Source: Streptomyces sp. NRRL F-2580 (GTDB taxonomy: Bacteria; Actinomycetota; Actinomycetes; Streptomycetales; Streptomycetaceae). Taken from it: 64,000 nt of DNA. The translations under genes and the position numbers were made by a program. Shown here in pieces: positions 12,620 to 20,707 of the stretch (the stretch's first letter is position 1; the number at the start of each line of letters is the position of its first letter). Below the pieces are notes generated by a model. It was not told the DNA's origin and made no database searches. It was given only the letters and a program-made list of their open reading frames with translations. The stretch lies in NCBI RefSeq assembly GCF_000720115.1, contig NZ_JOIR01000004.1, forward strand, positions 186,001-250,000, read 5' to 3'.

Positions 12620-12692
12620 GCACTCGTAGCTTAACGGATAGAGCATCTGACTACGGATCAGAAGGTTGCAGGTTCGAATCCTGCCGAGTGCA
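12620..12692 (+). tRNA. tRNA-Arg(ACG)
   Basis: A 73-nt cloverleaf with acceptor GCACTCG/CGAGTGC, anticodon loop CTACGGA (anticodon ACG at 12653-12655; A34 is the TadA substrate) and the T loop GTTCGAATC. The gene for the enzyme that modifies it, tadA, is also in this window. Confidence 0.97.
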
Positions 12693-12698
12693 CAGCAA

Positions 12699-12734
12699 GA
12701 CGAAGACCCCGGGAGAAATCCCGGGGTCTTCGTC
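12699..12734 (+). terminator. Terminator after tRNA-Arg(ACG)
   Basis: A perfect 16-bp stem, GACGAAGACCCCGGGA and its complement, around a GAAA tetraloop, seven bases after the tRNA. Confidence 0.9.
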
Positions 12735-12896
12735 GTATGTCCTGCGCATGTCCTGTCGGGGGTGTCTCCTCCTTGATGGGGAGGGGGTCCCCCGGAGGTA
12801 GTCAGGGGTGGGATGGCTCTGGCGGGTGACGCCGACTACCCGCCGGCCTCGGTACGGTTTTCGAAGATCGTCCGAAGCTGGAAAACGGGGGCACTC

Positions 12897-13262
12897 ATGG
12901 GACTGTTCGGGAATGCGCACACCGTCGACCCCGTGTCGGCGCAGCGGGACTACGCGCGACTGCTGGGGCAGGGGGAGCAGGTGCACGCCGCCTTCCTGTT
13001 GATCCGGGACACGATCCTGTTCACCGACAGGCGGCTGGTGCTCGTCGACAAGCAGGGGCTCACGGGCAAGAAGGTGGAGTACCACTCCGTCCCCTACCGG
13101 AGCATCACCCACTTCTCCGTGGAGACCGCCGGGCACTTCGATCTCGACGCCGAGCTCAAGATCTGGATATCCGGGAGCTCGGCGCCGATCGAGAAGACCT
13201 TCACCAAGGGTGTCGACATCTACGAGGTGCAGGCGATCCTGACGCAGTTCGTCGCCCGGTAG
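12897..13262 (+). CDS. Bacterial PH-like domain protein
   Basis: A 121-residue cytoplasmic protein made of one bacterial pleckstrin-homology-like barrel (bPH/DUF1696 type). Characteristic stretches are DTILFTDRRLVLVDKQGLTGKKVEYHSVPY, AGHFDLDAELKIWISG and KGVDIYEVQAILTQFV. Homologues form ring-shaped oligomers of unknown function. The ATG at 12897 begins the conserved MGLFGNA; an in-frame ATG upstream at 12813 would add an unconserved tail. It is convergent with the SMP-30 gene. Confidence 0.8.
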   Translation: MGLFGNAHTVDPVSAQRDYARLLGQGEQVHAAFLLIRDTILFTDRRLVLVDKQGLTGKKVEYHSVPYRSITHFSVETAGHFDLDAELKIWISGSSAPIEKTFTKGVDIYEVQAILTQFVAR

Positions 13263-13278
13263 CGGGAGCCGGCGGGAG

Positions 13279-14190
13279 CTAGAGGACCCGGGGGAGGCCG
13301 GTCACCGACATCACCAGGGAGTAGAGGGAGGTGGTGGCGGTGATGAAGAGGCGGTTGTTCTTGGCGCCGCCGAAGGTGATGTTCGAGACCGGCTCGGGGA
13401 TGCGGACGCGGCCGATGAGGGTGCCGTCCGGGGCGTGACACTGGACGCCGTTCTCCATCGCGGCCGCCCACAGCCGGCCCTCGTCGTCGAAGCGGATGTT
13501 GTCGACCCGGGGGCAGGCGGTGAAGACCCGGTCGTCGGTGAGGGCGCCGTCGTCGGTGACCTTGAAGGCGCGGATGTGGCCTGCGCGGGTATCCGCGGCG
13601 TACAGCTCGCTCTCGTCGGGGGAGAAGACGAGGCCGTTGGGGCCGAGGAAGCCGTCGGCGACCATGCGGACCTCGCCGGTCGAGGGGTCGGCCCGGTAGA
13701 GGTTGCAGGCGCCGATCTCGCTGGGGGCGCGGTGGCCCTCGTAGTCGCTGGTGATGCCGAAGTCCGGGTCGGAGAACCAGACGGAGCCGTCCGAGCGGAC
13801 CACCGCGTCGTTCGGGCTGTTGAGCCGCTTGCCGTCGAAGCGGTCGGCGATGACGGTGATGCTGCCGTCCGGCTCGGTGCGGGTGACGCGCCGGTTGCCC
13901 TGCTCACAGGTGATCAGACGGCCTTCGCGGTCCAGGGTGTTGCCGTTGGAGTGGCCGGCCCCGGAGCGGAAGACCGAGACCGCGCCGCTCTCCTCGTCCC
14001 AGCGGAGCATGCGGTCGTTGGGGATGTCGCTCCACACCAGCTGCCGCCAGGCAGGGAGGTACAGCGGGCCCTCCGCCCAGCGGCAGTCGTCGTAGAGCCG
14101 CTCCAGCCGGGCGTCGCCGTTGGCGCAGCGGCCGGTCCGAAAGCGCTCGTCCAGGATCTCGTACAAGGTGAGGTCGGCAATGGCAGACAT
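13279..14190 (-). CDS. SMP-30/gluconolactonase-family protein
   Basis: A 303-residue six-bladed beta-propeller hydrolase. The metal-site segments of the family are present: CRWAEGPLY (Glu), KRLNSPNDAVVRSDGSVWFSDPDFGI (Asn/Asp) and LGPNGLVFSPDESELYAADT (Asp). Members open sugar lactones or other lactones with a divalent metal. The ATG at 14190 follows AGGGGG. It is transcribed divergently from the Lrp/AsnC gene across 107 bp, so the regulator may control it. The substrate is not deducible. Confidence 0.85.
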   Translation of the reverse strand: MSAIADLTLYEILDERFRTGRCANGDARLERLYDDCRWAEGPLYLPAWRQLVWSDIPNDRMLRWDEESGAVSVFRSGAGHSNGNTLDREGRLITCEQGNRRVTRTEPDGSITVIADRFDGKRLNSPNDAVVRSDGSVWFSDPDFGITSDYEGHRAPSEIGACNLYRADPSTGEVRMVADGFLGPNGLVFSPDESELYAADTRAGHIRAFKVTDDGALTDDRVFTACPRVDNIRFDDEGRLWAAAMENGVQCHAPDGTLIGRVRIPEPVSNITFGGAKNNRLFITATTSLYSLVMSVTGLPRVL

Positions 14191-14297
14191 GATTCCCCCT
14201 GAGACAGTTCTACCGAATTTCGTTCGGCCTGATGGTGAGATTGCAGGATCAGGTACCGTCTTTGCAAGGGTCGACAGGCCCAAGAGAGGAAGATTGC
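14191..14297. promoter_or_regulatory. Shared promoter region, SMP-30 gene and lrp-like gene
   Basis: A divergent 107-bp intergenic region. It holds the inverted repeat CCGAA-n5-TTCGG, an AT-richer core, and TTGCA / TTGCAA half-sites about 20 bases apart. Either could be the binding site of the adjacent Lrp-type protein; this is inference from position. Confidence 0.4.
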
Positions 14298-14732
14298 GTG
14301 GACGACATCGACCGTGCGCTCGTCCTGCGCCTGCAGCAGGACGCCGGCCAGTCCTACGCCGCTCTCGGCACGGCCGTCGGCCTCTCGGCCGGGGCCACCC
14401 ACGAGCGCGTACGCAAACTGCGGGAGCGCGGGGTGATCCGGCGTACCACCGTCGACGTCGACCCGGCGGCCGTCGGCAGTGGGGTCCTCGCCTACGTGAT
14501 GGTCGACTCCAACGCCTGGATGGGAGAGTCCGGCGCCGACTTCGCCGCGATCCCCGAGATCCAGGAGGCGCACATCATCGCGGGCAGTTCCTCCGTGCTG
14601 GTCAAGGTGCGCACGGCCTCGACCGAGCAGCTGCAGGACGTCCTGCGTCGCCTCTACGCCATCGAGGGAGTCAGCGGCACGCACGCCACGGTCGTGCTGG
14701 ACACCTTCTTCGAACGGCCGCTCCCGCTGTGA
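14298..14732 (+). CDS. Lrp/AsnC-family transcriptional regulator
   Basis: A 144-residue regulator. The N-terminal helix-turn-helix (DIDRALVLRLQQDAGQSYAALGTAVGLSAGATHERVRKL) is followed by a RAM ligand-binding domain (AYVMVDSNAWM, VQEAHIIAG-like EIQEAHIIAGSSSVLVKVRT). The GTG at 14298 has GAGAGGA upstream and starts directly at the DNA-binding domain; an earlier in-frame ATG at 14232 would overlap the promoter region. It is divergent from the SMP-30 gene and overlaps the following DUF2797 gene by four bases (GTGA). Confidence 0.88.
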   Translation: MDDIDRALVLRLQQDAGQSYAALGTAVGLSAGATHERVRKLRERGVIRRTTVDVDPAAVGSGVLAYVMVDSNAWMGESGADFAAIPEIQEAHIIAGSSSVLVKVRTASTEQLQDVLRRLYAIEGVSGTHATVVLDTFFERPLPL

Positions 14733-15613
14733 CCTGGTGGTGCACCGGGATCCGGTGGAAGGACGGCCGACCGGCCATCGGGTGGTACGGCGAGGGGCGC
14801 GGCGAGCGGACGAGCGTGCCGGCGTACGGGCAGCGACTGGCCTTCGCGGCGAGCGGGGAGCGGCACTGCCTCGGTGTGTGGCGGGCCGGAAGGCGGACGC
14901 CCTGTCCGACCGCGGCCCTCGTGCCCGGCCGTGCCGGGAACGCGCAGTGCCCCGAATGCGCGCGCCTGGACAGGTCGTTCTCGGTGGCGGCCGACACCAA
15001 CGCCGCCGATCCGCGCACCTACCGGGTCTACCTGGCCTGGTTCGGGCCCGGCATGGTCAAGGTGGGGATCACCGCCGAGGAGCGCGGCTCCGCCCGGCTG
15101 CTGGAGCAGGGCGCGGTGGCGTGGGCCTGGCTGGGCCGCGGGCCTTTGATGGCGACCCGGCGCACCGAGGAGCTGCTGCGGGCGGCGCTCGGGGTGCCGG
15201 ACCGGATCGCGTACGCCCGCAAGCGCGCCGTACGGGCCCAGCTGCCGCCGGGGCCGGACCGGGCGCGGGAGGTGGCCGAGCTGCACGCGCGGGCGGCGGC
15301 GCTGCCCGGGTGGCCGGAGTCGCTGGAGCGGGTGGGGTGCGAAGTCGTCGACCATGCCGGGGCGTTCGGGCTGGACGGGTTGCCGGCGACCGCGCGGGTG
15401 CTCACCGAGATGGTTCCCGGCGGGGCCGTCGTGGGGCGGCTGGTGGGCGCGGCCGGTCCCGATCTGCACCTTGAGGACGGGCTCGTCGTGGACACCCGGC
15501 TGCTGGCCGGCTGGGAGCTCACCGCCCCGGGGGACGGGGCGGTGACATCCGTCCCGGTGGCGGAGATCCCGTCGGCCGCCGGCGCGCCCGCCGAGCAGGA
15601 CGGGCTGTTCTGA
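14729..15613 (+). CDS. DUF2797-family protein, putative zinc-binding
   Basis: A 294-residue conserved actinobacterial protein of unknown function. A Cys cluster (HCLGVW, TPCPTAA, AQCPECARLDRSF) probably binds zinc. It is followed by YRVYLAWFGPGMVKVGITAEER...RLLEQGA, which reads like the N-terminal part of a GIY-YIG nuclease fold (aromatic strand, K-x-G-I-T, downstream Arg). The C-terminal half is not recognised. It overlaps the Lrp gene by GTGA, so the two are co-translated. A nucleic-acid role is inferred only. Confidence 0.75.
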   Translation: MTWWCTGIRWKDGRPAIGWYGEGRGERTSVPAYGQRLAFAASGERHCLGVWRAGRRTPCPTAALVPGRAGNAQCPECARLDRSFSVAADTNAADPRTYRVYLAWFGPGMVKVGITAEERGSARLLEQGAVAWAWLGRGPLMATRRTEELLRAALGVPDRIAYARKRAVRAQLPPGPDRAREVAELHARAAALPGWPESLERVGCEVVDHAGAFGLDGLPATARVLTEMVPGGAVVGRLVGAAGPDLHLEDGLVVDTRLLAGWELTAPGDGAVTSVPVAEIPSAAGAPAEQDGLF

Positions 15614-15750
15614 GGCGTACCGCCCTACCGGGTCCGGCCCCGGTCAGACCCGGTCAGGCGCGGTCGGCCAAGGTCAAAACTTGGATCCCTTTGGCCTTCG
15701 GGAGCCGTTTGCGGTGGACACGCCAGGGCCGTCCGCGGAGGGTGGAGGGC

Positions 15751-16089
15751 ATGAGCAATCAGCCGGTACCGGCCTTCGAACCGCCTTATGTCATGGCCGT
15801 TTTCAGCAATGTCCGCACGGACGACGACAGCGGATATCCCGAGACCCTCGGCCGGATGGAGGAGCTGGTCGCGACGAATCCCGGATACCTCGGGTACGAG
15901 TCCGCCCGCACCCCCGGCGGGCTCGGCATCACCGTGGCCTACTTCCGTGACCACGAGTCCCTCACCGCCTGGCGGGAGGACCTGGAGCACCGCGCGGCCA
16001 TCAAGCAGGGCCGCGCCGACTGGTACGAGAGCTACACCCTGCACGTCGCGACCGTCGAGCGGAGCCACGGCTTTGCCCGCAACGGCTGA
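15751..16089 (+). CDS. Monooxygenase-fold (ABM) protein
   Basis: A 112-residue dimeric alpha+beta barrel-type protein. PPYVMAVFSNVRTDDD, ESARTPGGLGITVAYFRDHESLTAWREDLEH and WYESYTLHVATVERS match small antibiotic-biosynthesis-monooxygenase or heme-degrading-like proteins. The ATG at 15751 follows GGAGGGTGGAGG. The last 17 bases overlap the amidohydrolase gene, so the pair probably acts together, for example in breaking down an aromatic compound; this is inference. Confidence 0.78.
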   Translation: MSNQPVPAFEPPYVMAVFSNVRTDDDSGYPETLGRMEELVATNPGYLGYESARTPGGLGITVAYFRDHESLTAWREDLEHRAAIKQGRADWYESYTLHVATVERSHGFARNG

Positions 16090-16954
16090 GGCGGTCCGCG
16101 CCTTCCGGGAGCGCCTCGGGCTGCCCGGACTGGTCGACGTCCACACGCACTTCATGCCCGAGCGGGTCCTGGGCAAGGTCTGGGAGTACTTCGACGCGGT
16201 CGGCCCGCTGACCGGCGTGGAGTGGCCCATCACCTACCGGCACGAGGAGGAGCAGCGGGTCGCGCTGCTGCGGGAGTTCGGGGTCCGGGCCTTCACGGCC
16301 ATGCTCTACCCGCACAAGCCGGAGATGGCCGCCTGGCTCAACGCCTGGTCCGCCGATTTCGCCGCCCGCACCCCCGACTGCCTGCACACCGCGACCTTCT
16401 TTCCCGAGGAGGGCGTCGCGGCGTACGTCGGCCAGGCCGTCGACTCGGGGGCCCGGATCTTCAAGGCACACCTCCAGGTCGGCGGCTACGACCCCAACGA
16501 CGACAGGCTGGATCCGGTGTGGGGGCTGCTCGCCGAGACCGGCATCCCGACCGTGATCCACTGCGGCTCGGGTCCCGTGCCGGCCAAGTACACCGGACCC
16601 GAGCCGGTCGGCCGGCTGCTGGCCCGCCACCCGCGGCTGCCGCTGGTCATCGCCCACATGGGCATGCCCGAGTACGCCGACTTCCTCGACCTCGCCGACA
16701 GGTACCCGCAGGTGCGCCTGGACACCACCATGGCCTTCACCGACTTCTCCGAGCGGATCAGCGCCTTCCCGCCCGGTGACCTGGGCCGGCTCGCCGATCT
16801 CGGCGACAGGATCCTGCTCGGCACCGACTTCCCGAACATCCCCTACACCTACGAGCACCAGCTCGTGGCCCTCGAACGGCTCGGCCTCGGCGACGACTGG
16901 CTCCGGGCGGTCTGCCACGACAACGGCGCCCGGCTCTTCCGGCTGGACGGCTGA
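16073..16954 (+). CDS. Amidohydrolase, ACMSD-like metal enzyme
   Basis: A 293-residue TIM-barrel amidohydrolase. Metal-site motifs are VDVHTHFMP (His24, His26), VIHCGSG, IAHMGMPEY and LLGTDFPNIPY (Asp). This layout is typical of amidohydrolase_2 proteins such as aminocarboxymuconate-semialdehyde decarboxylase. The start is inferred as TTG at 16073 with GGAG eight bases before it, which puts the start inside the end of the preceding gene; the exact start is uncertain. The substrate is unknown. Confidence 0.8.
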   Translation: MPATAEAVRAFRERLGLPGLVDVHTHFMPERVLGKVWEYFDAVGPLTGVEWPITYRHEEEQRVALLREFGVRAFTAMLYPHKPEMAAWLNAWSADFAARTPDCLHTATFFPEEGVAAYVGQAVDSGARIFKAHLQVGGYDPNDDRLDPVWGLLAETGIPTVIHCGSGPVPAKYTGPEPVGRLLARHPRLPLVIAHMGMPEYADFLDLADRYPQVRLDTTMAFTDFSERISAFPPGDLGRLADLGDRILLGTDFPNIPYTYEHQLVALERLGLGDDWLRAVCHDNGARLFRLDG

Positions 16955-16955
16955 G

Positions 16956-17009
16956 GGCCCTTTCCGTGGCCGAGGGCCGGCCCTTTCCGTTTCTCAGGAA
17001 ATTCACAGG
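16956..17009 (+). promoter_or_regulatory. Direct repeats before the OmpR-type regulator
   Basis: GGCCCTTTCCGT occurs twice, at 16956-16967 and 16979-16990. Next come TCAGG (16994-16998) and ACAGG (17005-17009), 11 bp apart. An 11-bp spaced direct repeat is the usual footprint of OmpR/PhoB-type regulators, so autoregulation of the downstream system is likely. Confidence 0.45.
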
Positions 17010-17053
17010 CAGGGACAAGAACGCTCTCAGAGGTCCCGGCCAGCGTGGTCGGT

Positions 17054-17821
17054 ATGACTGCGACGACCACCTCCCACGCGTCCACGTCCACCAGCAACCA
17101 CACGGCCCTCGTGCGGCCCGACGGCGGACCCTGCCGGGTGCTCGTCGTCGACGACGAGGCCTCGCTCTCCGAGCTGCTGTCCATGGCCCTGCGGTACGAG
17201 GGCTGCGAGGTCCGCAGCGCCGGCGACGGCGCCGGGGCGGTCCGGGCGGCGCGGGAGTTCCGGCCCGACGTGGTGGTCCTCGACATCATGCTCCCCGACA
17301 TGGACGGTCTCGCCGTTCTCGGGCGGCTGCGCCGGGAAATCCCCCAGGTCCCCGTGCTGTTCCTGACCGCCCGGGACTCCGTGGAGGACCGGATCGCCGG
17401 TCTCACGGCGGGCGGCGACGACTACGTCACCAAGCCCTTCAGCCTGGAGGAGGTCGTGGCCCGGCTGCGCGGCCTGGTCCGGCGCTCGGGCGCGGCGCAG
17501 GCGGCACGCGGCGGCTCGGTGCTGGCCGTCGGCGACCTGCGGCTCGACGAGGACAGCCACGAGGTGGTGCGGGGCGGCCGGGAGATCCACCTGACCGCCA
17601 CCGAGTTCGAGTTGTTGCGCTACCTCATGCGCAACCCGCGTCGGGTGCTGAGCAAGGCGCAGATCCTGGACCGGGTGTGGTCGTACGACTTCGGCGGCCA
17701 GGCCAATGTCGTCGAGCTCTACATCTCCTACCTGCGCAGGAAGCTGGAGAGCGGCCCCGGCCTGGCTCCGATGATCCACACCCGGCGCGGCGCCGGATAC
17801 CTGATCAAGCCGGCCGAGTAG
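17054..17821 (+). CDS. OmpR-family response regulator
   Basis: A 255-residue two-domain regulator. The receiver has acidic VVDDEAS, phospho-acceptor VVLDIMLPDMDG, LTARDS and YVTKPFS. The C-terminal winged helix includes HLTATEFELLRYLMRNPRRVLSKAQILDRVW and RRGAGYLIKP. ATG at 17054 or GTG at 17045 are both possible; neither has a strong ribosome site. The stop overlaps the GTG of the kinase gene by one base (TAGTG), so the two form a coupled two-component system. Confidence 0.88.
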   Translation: MTATTTSHASTSTSNHTALVRPDGGPCRVLVVDDEASLSELLSMALRYEGCEVRSAGDGAGAVRAAREFRPDVVVLDIMLPDMDGLAVLGRLRREIPQVPVLFLTARDSVEDRIAGLTAGGDDYVTKPFSLEEVVARLRGLVRRSGAAQAARGGSVLAVGDLRLDEDSHEVVRGGREIHLTATEFELLRYLMRNPRRVLSKAQILDRVWSYDFGGQANVVELYISYLRRKLESGPGLAPMIHTRRGAGYLIKPAE

Positions 17822-19413
17822 TGCGCTTCCGCTTCCCTCCCCGCGGGGCGCGGCGACCGCGTGCCCGCCGGCCCTGGTCGCTGCGGACCCGGCTCGTCGT
17901 CTCAGCCGTGGCACTGATCGCCGTGGTGGGCGCGGCCATCGGGACCGTCACCACCCTCGCCCTGCGCTCGTACCTGGTCAACGAGCTCGACGATCAGCTG
18001 GAAACCTCCGTAAGGATGGCCGCCCGCGGGCCGGTCGGGAAGCCGTCCTGGCAGAACAGCGTCGGCTTCGTCACGGCTCCCGGCAGCCCGCTGAACGCCA
18101 CCGGGGTACGTCTGGACCCCGCCGGCACGGTGCTCGGGACCGCCCGCAACGTTCGTGTCGAGGGCGTGCCCGACGAGGCGCCGGTCCTCACGGAGGCCCA
18201 GAGCAAGGTGCTCGCCGCGACCGCCCGGAAAGCCGCGCAGAGAGGGCAGGGCGGGCAGGCCGGGCAGGCCGGGCGGGCCGGGTCCGGGCCGGTGGACGCC
18301 GATCTCCCGGGCCTGGGCTCCTACCGGGTACTGGCCGCGCCCGACGGGAGCCTCGCCCTCGCCTTCCCGCTGCGCGAGGTCGACTCCATCGTGGGCACCC
18401 TGGTCGGCGTGGAGGTCTGCGTCACCCTGGCCGGGCTGATCGCGGCCTCCCTCGCCGGGCAGGCCCTGGTCGGGGTCGCGCTGCGCCCACTGCGCCGGGT
18501 GGCCGCCACCGCCACCCGGGTCTCCGAGCTTCCCCTGCACAAGGGCGAGCCCGCCCTCCACGAGCGGGTGCCCGACGCCGAGGCCGACCCACGCACCGAA
18601 GTGGGCCAGGTCGGCGCGGCCATCAACCGGATGCTGGGCCACGTCTCCTCCGCCCTCACGGCCCGCCAGCAGAGCGAGATGCGGGTCCGGCAGTTCGTCG
18701 CCGATGCCAGCCACGAGCTGCGCACCCCGCTGGCCTCCATCCGCGGCTACGCCGAACTGACCCGCCGCGGACGAGAGGAGCCCGGCCCCGACACCCGGCA
18801 CGCCCTCGGCCGGATCGAGTCCGAGGCCACCCGGATGACCGGCCTCGTCGAGGACCTGCTGCTGCTGGCCCGGCTCGACGCGGGCCGCCCGCTCTCCACC
18901 GCCGACGCCGAAACCGACCTGGCCCCGCTCGTCGTCGACGCCGTCAGCGACGCCCGCGCAGCAGGGCCCGGGCACCACTGGCGCCTGAACCTGCCCGAGG
19001 AGCCCGCGCCCGTACGGGCCGACCCGGCCCGGATCCAGCAGGTCCTCGTGAACCTGCTCGCCAACGCCCGCACGCACACCCCGCCCGGCACCACCGTCAC
19101 CGCCGATGTTTCACGTGAAACATCGGCCATCCGGCTGTGCGTCGAGGACGACGGGCCCGGTATTCCACCGGAGCTGCTCCCCCACGTCTTCGAGCGCTTC
19201 GCCCGCGGTGACGCCTCCCGCTCCCGCACGGCCGGCTCCACCGGACTCGGACTCGCCATCGTCCAGGCCGTGGTCGCGGCGCACGGCGGGCGGGTCGGCG
19301 TACAGAGCGAGCCCGGGCGGACCCGGTTCGAGGTCGTGCTGCCGCTCGCCCGGCCCGCCGCCACGGCGGAGCCGGACTCACAGACGGGCCACAGGCTCAC
19401 CACACAGCGGTGA
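17821..19413 (+). CDS. Membrane sensor histidine kinase
   Basis: The 530-residue protein has transmembrane helices near residues 25-45 and 195-215 flanking an extracytoplasmic sensor region. A HAMP segment follows, then the H-box FVADASHELRTPLASIRGYAEL, the N box NLLANARTH, G1 DDGPGIP and G2 GLGLAIV. It is the partner of the preceding OmpR-type regulator. A perfect parS site is embedded in the codons for DVSRETS in the ATPase domain, so this stretch is under two constraints. The following glycosyltransferase genes suggest an envelope role, by inference. Confidence 0.9.
   Translation: MRFRFPPRGARRPRARRPWSLRTRLVVSAVALIAVVGAAIGTVTTLALRSYLVNELDDQLETSVRMAARGPVGKPSWQNSVGFVTAPGSPLNATGVRLDPAGTVLGTARNVRVEGVPDEAPVLTEAQSKVLAATARKAAQRGQGGQAGQAGRAGSGPVDADLPGLGSYRVLAAPDGSLALAFPLREVDSIVGTLVGVEVCVTLAGLIAASLAGQALVGVALRPLRRVAATATRVSELPLHKGEPALHERVPDAEADPRTEVGQVGAAINRMLGHVSSALTARQQSEMRVRQFVADASHELRTPLASIRGYAELTRRGREEPGPDTRHALGRIESEATRMTGLVEDLLLLARLDAGRPLSTADAETDLAPLVVDAVSDARAAGPGHHWRLNLPEEPAPVRADPARIQQVLVNLLANARTHTPPGTTVTADVSRETSAIRLCVEDDGPGIPPELLPHVFERFARGDASRSRTAGSTGLGLAIVQAVVAAHGGRVGVQSEPGRTRFEVVLPLARPAATAEPDSQTGHRLTTQR
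19107..19122. other. parS site inside the histidine kinase gene
   Basis: TGTTTCACGTGAAACA is a perfect parS consensus, and the palindrome extends three bases further on each side (19104-19125). It encodes part of DVSRETS without disturbing the frame. Confidence 0.95.
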
Positions 19414-19438
19414 CAGGCCGCTCCACGAGGGTCGGAGC

Positions 19439-20707
19439 ATGCCAACCGACACCTCTCCCGGGGCCCTTCCGGCACGGGCGCCCCTCGCGCCCGTGCCGGG
19501 TGAGCCCGTCCTCGACGTGGTGATCCCGGTCTTCAACGAGGAGAAGGACCTCGGCCCGTGCGTACGCCGGCTGCACGAGCACCTCACCAGGACCTTCCCC
19601 TACCCCTTCCGGATCACGGTCGCCGACAACGCGAGCACCGACCGCACCCCCGAGGTCGCGGCCGGGCTCGCCGCCGCACTGGACGGCGTACGCAGCACCC
19701 GGCTGGAGGAGAAGGGCCGGGGCAGGGCGCTGCGCACCGTGTGGTCCGACTCCGAAGCGCCCGTCCTCGCCTACATGGACGTGGACCTCTCCACCGACCT
19801 GAACGCCCTGCTGCCGCTGGTCGCTCCGCTGATCTCCGGTCACTCCGACCTGGCCATCGGCACCCGGCTGGCCCGGTCCTCACGGGTGGTGCGGGGAGCC
19901 AAGCGGGAGTTCGTCTCCCGGGCCTACAACCTCCTGCTGCGGTCCTCGCTCGCCGCCCGGTTCAGCGATGCCCAGTGCGGGTTCAAGGCCATCCGTCGCG
20001 AGGTCGCCGAGCGGCTGCTGCCGCTGGTGGAGGACACGGGCTGGTTCTTCGACACCGAACTGCTCGTGCTCGCGGACCGGGCCGGGCTGCGGATCCACGA
20101 GGTGCCGGTGGACTGGGTCGACGACCCCGACTCCACCGTCCACATCGTCAGGACCGCCACCGAGGACCTGAAGGGGGTCTGGCGCGTGGGCCGGGCGCTG
20201 GCCGTCGGAGCCCTCCCGCTCGACCGACTCGCCCGCCCCTTCGGCGACGATCCGCGCGACCGCACCGCGCTGCCCGGGGTGGACGGCGGACTGGCCCGTC
20301 AGCTCCTCGGCTTCTGCGCCGTCGGAGCCCTGTCCACCCTGCTCTACCTGCTCCTGTACTCCGCCTTCCGCGGTGGGGCCGGCCCGCAGACGGCCAACGG
20401 CGCCGCCCTGCTGCTCTCCGCCGTCGCCAACACCGCGGCCAACCGTCGGCTCACCTTCGGTGTCCGAGGCCGGGACCGGGCCGTGCGCCACCAGGCCCAG
20501 GGGCTGGTGGTGTTCGCCATCGGGCTGGCCCTGACGAGCGGTTCCCTCGCGGCGCTCGGAGCGGCCACCGCCGATCCCGCGCACGGAACCGAACTGGCCG
20601 TTCTGATCACCGCCAACCTCGCCGCCACCGTGCTGCGGTTCCTGCTCTTCCGCGCCTGGGTCTTCCCCGACCGGCGCGACACTCCTGCGAAGGACGACAT
20701 TCGATGA
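19439..20707 (+). CDS. GT2 glycosyltransferase fused to a GtrA membrane domain
   Basis: A 422-residue protein. The first 250 residues form a family 2 glycosyltransferase of the dolichol-phosphate-mannose synthase type: LDVVIPVFNEEKDL, the DxD region AYMDVDLSTDLNALL, and QCGFKAIRR. The last 140 or so have four predicted membrane helices of the GtrA/DPMS flippase-like family (LLGFCAVGALSTLLYLLLYSA, NTAANRRLTFG). It probably makes and helps flip a polyprenyl-phosphate sugar. The GT39-type gene that follows (ATGA overlap) could use that donor outside the membrane. Confidence 0.85.
   Translation: MPTDTSPGALPARAPLAPVPGEPVLDVVIPVFNEEKDLGPCVRRLHEHLTRTFPYPFRITVADNASTDRTPEVAAGLAAALDGVRSTRLEEKGRGRALRTVWSDSEAPVLAYMDVDLSTDLNALLPLVAPLISGHSDLAIGTRLARSSRVVRGAKREFVSRAYNLLLRSSLAARFSDAQCGFKAIRREVAERLLPLVEDTGWFFDTELLVLADRAGLRIHEVPVDWVDDPDSTVHIVRTATEDLKGVWRVGRALAVGALPLDRLARPFGDDPRDRTALPGVDGGLARQLLGFCAVGALSTLLYLLLYSAFRGGAGPQTANGAALLLSAVANTAANRRLTFGVRGRDRAVRHQAQGLVVFAIGLALTSGSLAALGAATADPAHGTELAVLITANLAATVLRFLLFRAWVFPDRRDTPAKDDIR

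Noticed and set aside
14232..14297. Earlier ATG for the Lrp/AsnC regulator
   Set aside because: It would occupy the divergent promoter region and add 22 unconserved residues before the helix-turn-helix; the GTG at 14298 has a ribosome site.
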